A stretch of DNA of 28,446 nucleotides from M3007 sp964481485 (lineage in GTDB: Bacteria > Bacteroidota > Bacteroidia > Chitinophagales > Saprospiraceae), in NCBI GenBank assembly GCA_964481485.1, contig CAYZVM010000057.1, positions 1 through 28,446 on the forward strand, in the 5' to 3' direction. Of the stretch, positions 1 to 6,657 are shown in pieces. The stretch's first letter is position 1. The number at the start of each line of letters is the position of its first letter. The notes beneath the pieces are model-generated. The model was not told the DNA's origin. It made no database searches and saw nothing but the letters and a program-made list of their open reading frames with translations. The position numbers and the translations under genes were made by a program.

Positions 1-587
1 AGCCGGATTTCCAGCCCGGGCATCACCTCGCCGCCGCTCAAAGGCGTGTCAAACGGGATTGTCTGAATATCGCCGTTCTCGGAGTAAACCCAAGTCTTGC
101 GGTTTTTGGGGTCAATTAGCCACGCCAATCGGCAGCCACATTCGATGTACTCTTCCATTTTGCCTTTCAAATAGGTGAGACCCTTATCGCCCGTTCGGAT
201 TTCAGCCACAAAATCGGGGGCAATCGGGGCGAAGCGTTTTTTTTGAGATTCCGGGGTTTCTTTCCATCGCTCATTGGCAATCCATGCCACATCGGGCGAG
301 CGCTCCGCGCCATTGGGGAGTTTGAAGCCGGTGGAGGAGTCGAAGACTTTGCCCAATTTCTTTTTGCGGTTCCAAATGCCCACATCAATGAGCATTTCTG
401 CATTCCGATTGCCAGTGTCTGAATTGGTTGGAGGCATGATTTCGATAATTTTATCTGCGGTTCTTTCGATGCGCAGTTCTGGGTTCAGCACACAGAACTG
501 ATAAAACTGTTCGTCCGTCATGCCTCCATTGGGCATTCGAATGGCAATACCGGGGAAAGTGCGCGGGGCTGTATCAATTGCGCTCAT
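1..587 (-). CDS. Uma2 family endonuclease, C-terminus cut by window edge
   Basis: The frame is open from an ATG at 587 to the window edge, giving 195 codons without a stop, so the C-terminus is missing. The product resembles the Uma2 (DUF820) family, a PD-(D/E)XK nuclease fold of unknown physiological role that is often present in many copies per genome. Visible family signatures are SPDVAWI with a candidate metal-binding Asp99, PDFVAEIRT with Glu129, and RLAWLIDP at about residues 153-160. The same three motifs occur in the gene at 16184-16819, so the two are paralogues. Known Uma2 proteins are about 180-220 residues, so only a short tail should be missing. A TATTTTTG element lies 18 bases upstream of the ATG. 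The fold assignment is family knowledge; nuclease activity is inference. Confidence 0.85.
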   Translation of the reverse strand, partial: MSAIDTAPRTFPGIAIRMPNGGMTDEQFYQFCVLNPELRIERTADKIIEIMPPTNSDTGNRNAEMLIDVGIWNRKKKLGKVFDSSTGFKLPNGAERSPDVAWIANERWKETPESQKKRFAPIAPDFVAEIRTGDKGLTYLKGKMEEYIECGCRLAWLIDPKNRKTWVYSENGDIQTIPFDTPLSGGEVMPGLEIR

Positions 588-604
588 GTTCTTCTTTTTG
601 AAAA

Positions 605-612
605 CAAAAATA
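605..612 (-). promoter_or_regulatory. candidate -7 promoter element of the Uma2 gene
   Basis: On the minus strand this reads TATTTTTG, matching the Bacteroidota -7 consensus TAnnTTTG, and ends 17 bases before the ATG at 587. No good -33 TTG is visible at the expected distance, and the site lies in the 33-base gap after the glgB stop, so readthrough from glgB is also possible. Confidence 0.3.
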
Positions 613-620
613 GTCCGTTT

Positions 621-2618
621 TCAGGATTTTTTGGCCTTCGGCTTTTTGGCTGCCACCGATTTTTCCGTCATTTCTACTTTTGTCTTTTGCCCAATTTCCT
701 TCACCGTCGGCACATCCTCACCTTCAAATATCATGACGCACAAAGGCGGCAATTTGAATGTGACGGAATAGTCTTTCCCGTGCGAGGCTTCTTTTTTCGC
801 TTTCAAATCGCCGTTTGTGATGCCGCTGCCGCCGTACTTTTTGTCGTCGCTGTTCAGCACTTCTTTCCAAACGCCGCCGTATGGCACACCGACGGAATAT
901 TCGGCCATCGAGTTGGCGTTGAAATGACAAACCACGAGCAGCACTTTGTCGCTCGGCTCACCTTTGCGGAGATAAGCGAGCACACAATTTTCCGTATCGT
1001 CGCCCGAAATCCACTCGTAGCCTTCGGGCGAAAAAGCATTGAACCAGAGTGCTTTGCGGGAGGAATAGAGATGGTTGAGGTCTTTCACCCAAGACTGCAC
1101 ACCTTTGTGGAGGTCGAATTCCAACAGGTGCCAAGCCACGCCGAGGTCGTGGCTCCACTCGCTGGTCTGGCCGATTTCGCCGCCCATAAAGAGGATTTGC
1201 GAACCGGGGTGTGTCCATTGGTGGCCGAACAGCGCACGGAGATTGGCGAACTTTTGCCACTCGTCGCCGGGCATTTTGTACAGCAGCGAGGCTTTCATGT
1301 GCACCACCTCGTCGTGGCTGAGCGGGAGCATGAATTTTTCGGAAAAAGCATAAATCATCGAAAACGTGATTTCGCTCTGGTGCCAACGGCGGAAAATGGG
1401 CGGGCGTTTGAAATATTCGATAGCATCGTGCATCCAGCCCATCATCCATTTTTGGCCAAAACCGAGGCCGCCCTCGAAGGTGGGGTGGGTGACAGCGGGG
1501 AAGGCAGTGCTTTCTTCGGCAATCGTCTCCACGCCGGGGTAATTTTTGGAAACAGCTTCGTTGAATTCTTTTAAAAATGAAATGGCCTCCAAATTTTCGC
1601 GCCCACCGTAGATGTTCGGAATCCACTCGCCTTCTTTGCGCGAATAGTCGTGATAGAGCATGGAAGCTACCGCGTCCACCCGCAGGCCGTCCACATGGTA
1701 ATGTTCCATCCAAAACAAGGCGTTGGAAATGAGGAACGAACGCACCTCGTTGCGTCCGTAGTCGAACACATAACTGTTCCAGTCCGGATGATAGCCCCGG
1801 CGCATATCGGCGTATTCGTAAATGTGTGTTCCGTCGAACAAATACAGCCCGTGAATGTCGCTCGGAAAGTGCGAAGGCACCCAGTCGAGTATGACTCCGA
1901 TGCCCAACTCGTGGCATTTGTCAATCAAGTACATCAAATCTTCTGGCTTACCGGAGCGGCTCGTGGGAGCGAAGTAGCCAGTGATTTGGTAGCCCCACGA
2001 CGGAAAGTAGGGGTGCTCCATCACGGGCATAAATTCGATGTGTGTAAAACCCATTTCCTTGACATAAGGCACGAGGTCATCTGCCATTTCGCGGAAGTTG
2101 AGCGAGCGGTTCATCTCTTTGGGGATTTTCTTCCACGAACCGGGATGGACTTCATAGACCGACCACGGCTGGGGTTTGAACGCTTTTTCACGGCGGCTTT
2201 TCATCCATTTGTCGTCTTTCCATTGGTAGTCAAAATCCCACACGACAGAAGCCGTCTTGGGCGGCGTTTCCCACAAAAGGGCGAACGGGTCGCCTTTGTC
2301 CAATCCGAAACCGTCCCATGTTTTGACGTGGTATTTATAAACGGTGCCTTTGCCGAGGCCGGGAACAAAACCCTCCCAAATGCCGCTGCTGTCCCAGCGC
2401 GGGAGCAGGATGTGCGCGTCGGGATCCCAGCCGTTGAAGTCGCCGGTGACGCTGACGCGCTTGGCGTTGGGTGCCCACACGGAGAAACAGACACCTTGCT
2501 CACCATCCAATTCCGTGATATGGCTGCCCATTTTGTGGTGGAGTTGGAAGTGTTTGCCCGCTTGGTAGAGTGCTATATCAAAATCGGTGAGATTGGAAAA
2601 AGGTTTGACGTTCGGCAT
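621..2618 (-). CDS. glgB: 1,4-alpha-glucan branching enzyme
   Basis: This cytoplasmic glycogen enzyme cuts alpha-1,4-glucan chains and re-attaches them through alpha-1,6 links. The 665-residue product has a CBM48 N-terminal module at about 40-120 (FSVWAPNAKRVSVTGDFNGW) and a GH13 barrel from about 150. The catalytic set is complete: nucleophile Asp315 in DGLRVDAV, acid/base Glu368 in ETIAEES and Asp436 in LPLSHDE. The all-beta C-terminal domain follows from about 550. The last 35 residues are a charged tail ending KKPKAKKS that is not part of the usual enzyme; it may be disordered. The length fits branching enzymes with one N-terminal module. The ATG at 2618 directly precedes the conserved N-terminus. 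The gene is divergent from a Crp-like regulator, and no other glycogen gene is present in the window. Confidence 0.95.
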   Translation of the reverse strand: MPNVKPFSNLTDFDIALYQAGKHFQLHHKMGSHITELDGEQGVCFSVWAPNAKRVSVTGDFNGWDPDAHILLPRWDSSGIWEGFVPGLGKGTVYKYHVKTWDGFGLDKGDPFALLWETPPKTASVVWDFDYQWKDDKWMKSRREKAFKPQPWSVYEVHPGSWKKIPKEMNRSLNFREMADDLVPYVKEMGFTHIEFMPVMEHPYFPSWGYQITGYFAPTSRSGKPEDLMYLIDKCHELGIGVILDWVPSHFPSDIHGLYLFDGTHIYEYADMRRGYHPDWNSYVFDYGRNEVRSFLISNALFWMEHYHVDGLRVDAVASMLYHDYSRKEGEWIPNIYGGRENLEAISFLKEFNEAVSKNYPGVETIAEESTAFPAVTHPTFEGGLGFGQKWMMGWMHDAIEYFKRPPIFRRWHQSEITFSMIYAFSEKFMLPLSHDEVVHMKASLLYKMPGDEWQKFANLRALFGHQWTHPGSQILFMGGEIGQTSEWSHDLGVAWHLLEFDLHKGVQSWVKDLNHLYSSRKALWFNAFSPEGYEWISGDDTENCVLAYLRKGEPSDKVLLVVCHFNANSMAEYSVGVPYGGVWKEVLNSDDKKYGGSGITNGDLKAKKEASHGKDYSVTFKLPPLCVMIFEGEDVPTVKEIGQKTKVEMTEKSVAAKKPKAKKS

Positions 2619-2628
2619 TTATGTAGAT

Positions 2629-2705
2629 GGTTTAGATGGTTTAGAAAAGTTTAGATGGTTGAGATAGTTAAGTTTTGCTCTAAACCCTTCTAAACCATCT
2701 AAACC
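2629..2705. repeat. intergenic inverted repeat, 18-bp arms
   Basis: The arms 2629-2646 and 2688-2705 are exact reverse complements (GGTTTAGATGGTTTAGAA and its complement), with a 41-base spacer. The left arm and spacer also contain the 9-mer TTTAGATGG three times as direct repeats. The element fills most of the gap between glgB and the divergent regulator gene. It could be a cruciform, a dispersed repeat unit or a regulator site; nothing in the sequence decides between these. Confidence 0.8.
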
Positions 2706-2768
2706 GAAAATGGCTACCGTGTTTTGGGTGAAAGGTAGAATAAACTGTTTGGAAAGCACCAAGCGGCA

Positions 2769-2796
2769 TTTGAAAAAATCGCTTGGCATAGTTTTG
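2769..2796 (+). promoter_or_regulatory. candidate promoter of the Crp-like regulator gene
   Basis: TAGTTTTG at 2789-2796 matches the Bacteroidota -7 consensus TAnnTTTG. TTTG at 2769-2772 lies 16 bases upstream, slightly shorter than the usual -33 spacing. The predicted RNA start near 2803 leaves a leader of about 48 bases before the ATG at 2851. This supports 2851 as the start rather than the in-frame ATG at 2710, which lies upstream of the promoter. Confidence 0.45.
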
Positions 2797-2850
2797 GCTT
2801 CGTTCCATTGCGCCTCCCGTATCATTTGTCCAAACCAAAAGTTGTCATCA

Positions 2851-3531
2851 ATGGATGCACCAACCTTGCTCAGCACCTTACAGCGTTTTCCGTTGCTTTC
2901 GTCGCTCTCTCAGGCTGACTTACAGCGGCTTGCGCTTATGGGCGAGATGAAAACCACCCCCAAACATTCCTTTATTTACTTAGCCGATGAGCCCAGTGAT
3001 TATGTATGCCTGCTGGCCAGTGGCGCGGTAAAAATCGGGATATTCTCTCCTGATGGGCGTGAAATCATAAAGAATATCCAGCACCCCTACACCGTGTTTG
3101 GAGAGTTGGGGCTGACCGGTGAACAGCACCGCGCCGAATTTGCCTCCACTATGAATCAAGATGTGACTTACTTCCGGGTGAAAGTGGACGATTTCAAATA
3201 CATGATGCAGCAAAACTTTCGGCTTGCCCAGTCAGTGATGCTTTACCTCGGTGACCGGTTGCGCAAGGCCGAGCGTCAGTGGGAATCGCTTATTCTGAAA
3301 GACGTGCGCACCCGTATCGTGGAGTTTTTGAAAGAAAGCGCGGGCGAGCGCGGGCGTCAGGTGGGCTATGAAACTTTGGTGAAACACGGCCTCACGCAGC
3401 AGGACATCGCCAATCTTGTGGGAGCCAGCCGCCAAACGGTGACGGCAATTCTCAATGAATTGCGCAAATCGAACCTGATTCACTTCAACCGAAACTCGAT
3501 TTTGATTCGGGATATGGATAAATTGAATTAG
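2851..3531 (+). CDS. Crp/Fnr family transcriptional regulator
   Basis: The 226-residue cytoplasmic DNA-binding regulator has an N-terminal cyclic-nucleotide-binding-type beta-roll at about 10-130 (including ASGAVKIGIFSPDGREI and FGELGLTGE), a long dimerisation helix at about 135-160, and a C-terminal winged helix-turn-helix whose recognition part is LTQQDIANLVGASRQTVTAIL. Only one cysteine is seen in the effector domain, so an FNR-type iron-sulfur cluster is unlikely; the ligand is unknown. The ATG at 2851 was chosen because the 47 extra upstream codons are not family-like and overlap the candidate promoter. The gene is divergent from glgB across a repeat-rich gap, so it might regulate glgB, but that is only inference from position. 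A strong terminator follows. Confidence 0.92.
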   Translation: MDAPTLLSTLQRFPLLSSLSQADLQRLALMGEMKTTPKHSFIYLADEPSDYVCLLASGAVKIGIFSPDGREIIKNIQHPYTVFGELGLTGEQHRAEFASTMNQDVTYFRVKVDDFKYMMQQNFRLAQSVMLYLGDRLRKAERQWESLILKDVRTRIVEFLKESAGERGRQVGYETLVKHGLTQQDIANLVGASRQTVTAILNELRKSNLIHFNRNSILIRDMDKLN

Positions 3532-3552
3532 TGCTTTCATCTTGTTTTTTAG

Positions 3553-3599
3553 AAAAAAGAATCGGGGTCGTTCACAGTGAACGACCCCGATTCTTTTTT
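3553..3599. terminator. bidirectional intrinsic terminator, 23-bp arms
   Basis: The arms 3553-3575 and 3577-3599 pair perfectly around a single central base, with a GC-rich core (ATCGGGGTCGTTC) and A-run/T-run ends on both strands. It sits between the convergent regulator gene (ends 3531) and the OmpA-like gene (stop at 3646), so it can end transcripts from both sides. Confidence 0.92.
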
Positions 3600-3645
3600 G
3601 ATTTTAACAAATTTGAGAATGAAACCGAACTGGAAATTATCGTCG

Positions 3646-4815
3646 TTATCCATTCATATTTACAATCTTTACCTCTACGCGTTGGTTTTTTCTCCGCCCC
3701 TCGGCTGAGGTATTCGGCTCGATAGGCATTTTCCAGCCATAGCCCCTATACTCGATTCGGCTGGCTGCGATACCTTTGGCGATGAGCCATTCGGCCACTG
3801 ATTTAGCGCGATTGGTGGAAAGGTTGTAAGCAAACGTGGAATCGGGCCACATGGCGTTGTTGGTATGCCCGCGCACTTCCACCACCACGTCGGGATTCGA
3901 GTTCAAAAAGTTGTACAGTTTGGCAAGTTCTTGTTCGCTCTCATCTTTCAACTCGTACTTGTTGGTGTCGAAATAAACTTTTTCAAGGCGATATACTTTG
4001 CCTTTTGCCATTGACTTGCGCTCCATTTCGACAACCTCAGGCTTTTTTGGTATCGGCTTTTTTGCAGGTGTGTCCACTTTGGTCAGAGTGCCGCCTTTCG
4101 TGGCGGTGGGTTTTGGTTTGGGCGGCGCTTTAGTGGCAGCAATGGGAGGCGTGGGTTGGGGGTCAGGCATTTTATCAGGGCCACACACGACTGGCTTGAT
4201 AGGGCTTGCATTGTCTATCAAGATATTCCCATTGTAAGGGAACAGCACAGGCGTTTTGTAGTAAGCCTCGATGAAAATATATGAGTAATTGCCGTTTTTC
4301 GGGCTGAGGCGAAAATTGTGACCCAACCAACGGGTATTGGTAATGACCGATGTTTCGTAGAGCAGCTCTGCTTTGCTGCAATAGCCAGTGCCGCCGTACA
4401 CCCGAAGTTTGGCAGGAGTGGCATAGTTTGCCTCTTGGCCAGTGAGTTTGCTGGTGCTGAGATAAAGTTCGGCACGGCTGATGTCCATCGAGAACTCGTA
4501 GCAGTGGTCTTTTTCGAGCGGGCGGCTCAGGCGTTGACCCACACCTTCCCATGTGTCGTTGTCGCGCACTACGAGGCCAAGATAAGAGTTGCCGTGACTG
4601 GGTGCTTTGGTGACGGAAAATTGGCCGGGCTGCACATCGGGTGGGGTTTCTCCCGGTTTTCCGCAATCGTACCAACCATTGGGGGTTTCTCCTGCTTTGG
4701 GGATATCTTCAAAGGACGAGTTTGCGAAGGTGATGGGCGCTTCTTTTTGCGCTATTGCCAACATTGGAAGCGCGAGCATCCATAATGTCCACCTGAATTT
4801 TCTTTCAAAAGACAT
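3646..4815 (-). CDS. OmpA family protein with N-terminal jelly-roll-like domain
   Basis: The 389-residue protein starts with a signal peptide (residues 1-22, cleavage near AIA-QK). Residues about 27-210 look like a secreted all-beta module: a sequence starting FANSSFEDIPKAGETPNGWYDC, several cysteines, and ILIDNASPI near its end, as in carbohydrate-binding-like galactose-binding folds. A Pro/Lys-rich linker spans about 212-270. Residues 275-386 are an OmpA C-terminal peptidoglycan-binding domain (VYFDTNKYELKDES, VEVRGHTNN, NLSTNRAKSVAEWL, RRKNQRVEVKI). There is no N-terminal barrel and no lipobox cysteine at the cleavage site, so the protein is probably periplasmic or surface-associated and held by peptidoglycan. 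What the N-terminal domain binds is unknown. The gene is convergent with the Crp-like gene. Confidence 0.88.
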   Translation of the reverse strand: MSFERKFRWTLWMLALPMLAIAQKEAPITFANSSFEDIPKAGETPNGWYDCGKPGETPPDVQPGQFSVTKAPSHGNSYLGLVVRDNDTWEGVGQRLSRPLEKDHCYEFSMDISRAELYLSTSKLTGQEANYATPAKLRVYGGTGYCSKAELLYETSVITNTRWLGHNFRLSPKNGNYSYIFIEAYYKTPVLFPYNGNILIDNASPIKPVVCGPDKMPDPQPTPPIAATKAPPKPKPTATKGGTLTKVDTPAKKPIPKKPEVVEMERKSMAKGKVYRLEKVYFDTNKYELKDESEQELAKLYNFLNSNPDVVVEVRGHTNNAMWPDSTFAYNLSTNRAKSVAEWLIAKGIAASRIEYRGYGWKMPIEPNTSAEGRRKNQRVEVKIVNMNG

Positions 4816-5016
4816 ACGGTCAAAATGTTTTGATTAGTAATTGCGGACAGGTGTAGGGCAAAGAATATGCCGTTCAATAGACTTTAACAAAACATTGCCG
4901 ACCCCTGCTGTGCGTTTTCTCAATGCAAATTTTCCATTTAAACGTCACACCTCCACTTTTCATGTTCCTTTTTCGATGAAAAACAGGGTTTTAACACTTG
5001 ACCGTCGAAGGTTTCA

Positions 5017-5078
5017 GGTTAGAAGGTTTAGGGTTTAGGGTTCTCAATCTCCAAACGCCAACCAAAAACCTTTTAACC
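5017..5078. repeat. imperfect inverted repeat with GGTTTAG microrepeats
   Basis: Arms 5017-5029 and 5066-5078 match as reverse complements at 12 of 13 positions, separated by 36 bases. The left side contains GGTTTAGGGTTTAGGG. The motif is close to the GGTTTAGAT repeats at 2629-2705, suggesting a related element. It lies in the 277-base gap 4816-5092 between the OmpA-like gene and the end of the dehydrogenase gene; I see no gene in that gap. Confidence 0.5.
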
Positions 5079-5080
5079 CG

Positions 5081-5098
5081 AAATAAGAGACCTTATTT
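5081..5098 (-). terminator. weak hairpin over the dehydrogenase stop codon
   Basis: AAATAAG at 5081-5087 and CTTATTT at 5092-5098 form a perfect 7-bp stem with a 4-base loop, overlapping the TAA stop of the dehydrogenase gene. The stem is AT-rich and lacks a clear T-run, so termination here is uncertain. Confidence 0.25.
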
Positions 5099-6471
5099 AA
5101 ACGCATCAAGTCCCGTCACATCATGCCCCGTAATAAGCAGGTGAATATCGTGCGTGCCTTCGTAGGTCAATACTGTTTCGAGATTCATCATGTGGCGCAT
5201 CACGGGATATTCGTTGGTAATGCCCATGCCACCATGAATCTGGCGGGCTTCGCGGGCGATTTCGAGTGCCATATTGACGTTGTTGCGTTTGGCCATGCTG
5301 ACCTGGGCGGGCGTGTGTTTGCCCTCATTGGCCANNNNNNNNNNNNNNNNNNNNNNNNNNNNNNNNNNNNNNNNNNNNNNNNNNNNNNNNNNNNNNNNNN
5401 NNNNNNNNNNNNNNNNNNNNNNNNNNNNNNNNNNTTGTTGCGTTTGGCCATGCTGACCTGGGCGGGCGTGTGTTTGCCCTCATTGGCCAAAGTACCCAGC
5501 CGCCACGCAAGCAATTGTGCCTTTGTGATTTCGGTAATCATCTCGGCCAATTTCTTCTGCGTCAATTGAAATCCGCCGATAGGTCGACCGAACTGAACAC
5601 GCTCTTTTGAATAGCGCAAAGCAGAATCATAGCAATCCAATGCCGCGCCGATAGCGCCCCAAGCGATGCCGTAGCGGGCTTTGGTCAGGCAAGAAAGCGG
5701 GCCTTTGAGACCAGTGATGCCGGGCAGCACGTTTTTCTTTGGCACGCGCACATCTTCAAAAACGAGCTCGCCCGTGATGCTGGCGCGGAGGCTCCATTTG
5801 CCATGGATTTCAGGCGCGGTGAAACCTTTCATGCCTTTTTCGACGATAAGACCGATGATTCTGCCATCCTCTCTTTTTGCCCAAACAACTGCGATATCAG
5901 CGACGGGCGAGTTGGTAATCCACATTTTGGAACCATTCAGGATGTAGGAATCGCCGTCGTCTTTCACGTTGGTAAGCATCCCGTTTGGATTGGAGCCTGC
6001 ATCGGGTTCGGTGAGGCCGAAGCAGCCGATGAGTTCGCCTTTTGCCAATTTGGGCAGGTAATGGCGACGCTGCTCTTCGGAGCCGAATTTATAAATCGGG
6101 TACATCACCAGCGAACCCTGCACGGAAGCCATGGAGCGCACGCCGGAGTCGCCGCGTTCCAGTTCCTGCATGATGATGCCGTAGGCGATTTCGTCCATGC
6201 CGCCGCAGCCATACTCTGCCGGGAGGGAGGGGCCAAAGGCACCGATTTCGGCCAAACCCTTGAAAAGGTGTGTAGGGCATTCGGCACGGTTGGCGTAGTC
6301 TTCGATGATAGGGCTGACTTCGGCTTTCACCCAGTCGCGCACGGCATCGCGGGCGAGCAAGTGTTCGGATGAAAGCAAGTCGTCCACACCGTAGTAGTCG
6401 TGGTGTTGGTAGCGGTCTTCGCGGGCGGTTTTAGGTGTATGAGCGGTGGCGGTGGAGCCGTTCGATTGCAT
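5093..6471 (-). CDS. glutaryl-CoA dehydrogenase-like acyl-CoA dehydrogenase, interrupted by assembly gap
   Basis: This FAD enzyme would oxidise and decarboxylate glutaryl-CoA to crotonyl-CoA in lysine/tryptophan breakdown. As printed, the reading frame is disrupted by 100 N at 5335-5434. Removing the N run and one copy of the flanking 55-bp duplication joins the frames and gives 1224 bases, exactly 408 codons (407 residues plus stop), a normal length. In the joined protein the features are GVRSMASVQGSLVMYPIY with Arg112 in the position that binds the glutaryl carboxylate, GCFGLTEPDAGSNP for FAD contact, and TYEGTHDIHLL with catalytic base Glu386. These match glutaryl-CoA dehydrogenase better than other acyl-CoA dehydrogenases. 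The start is the ATG at 6471. It lies downstream of feoB on the same strand but probably has its own promoter. Confidence 0.88.
5280..5334. repeat. 55-bp duplication, copy 1, left of N gap
   Basis: This stretch is identical to 5435-5489 on the other side of the N run. It is best read as an unmerged contig overlap, not a biological repeat. Confidence 0.95.
5335..5434. other. assembly gap of 100 N
   Basis: Exactly 100 undetermined bases, a conventional filler length. Because both flanks carry the same 55 bases and deleting gap plus one copy restores the gene, the true gap size is most likely negative (an overlap of 55). Confidence 0.97.
5435..5489. repeat. 55-bp duplication, copy 2, right of N gap
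   Basis: Identical to 5280-5334; it encodes the segment around SMAKRN of the dehydrogenase. Confidence 0.95.
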
Positions 6472-6508
6472 GATGTTCCCTTTATTTTGGTTAGGAAAAA
6501 TTTTGGTG

Positions 6509-6516
6509 CAAAAGTA
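6509..6516 (-). promoter_or_regulatory. candidate -7 element of the dehydrogenase gene
   Basis: Minus-strand TACTTTTG fits TAnnTTTG and lies 37 bases before the ATG at 6471. The same octamer, also followed by C, precedes feoA at 9100-9107. No -33 TTG is evident at normal spacing. Confidence 0.35.
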
Positions 6517-6620
6517 AACAAAGTTTCATGGGCATGGAGTAGGCGGGAAACACTTTTGGCTTGTTTTGACAGAATATAATTTCCCGAAAAAGGAATTTTT
6601 AATCTACAAAACGAACATGG

Positions 6621-6656
6621 TTTTGAAAGAATGGGCCGGGTCACTTCTTTTCAAAA
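6621..6656 (-). terminator. possible feoB terminator hairpin
   Basis: Immediately after the feoB stop (6658-6660), TTTTGAAAAGAA at 6656-6645 can pair with TTCTTTCAAAA at 6631-6621 with one bulged base and a GC-rich loop of about 13 bases. There is no clear T-run, so this is weak. Confidence 0.3.
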
Positions 6657-6657
6657 A

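Noticed and set aside
2710..2850. Upstream in-frame ATG for the Crp-like regulator
   Set aside because: The 47 extra residues do not match the family and contain the candidate promoter TAGTTTTG; 2851 fits the normal length.
4841..5038. 65-codon open frame in the gap after the OmpA-like gene
   Set aside because: Basic, low-complexity product overlapping the repeat element, no promoter or family resemblance.
5025..5041. TTTAGGG repeats resembling plant telomere sequence
   Set aside because: Only two units in a bacterial intergenic region; better explained by the GGTTTAG microrepeat element.
5200..6471. Dehydrogenase frame read straight through the N run, giving a different C-terminus
   Set aside because: It arises only because the 55-bp overlap is duplicated and N codons are arbitrary; joining the copies restores the known C-terminal motifs.
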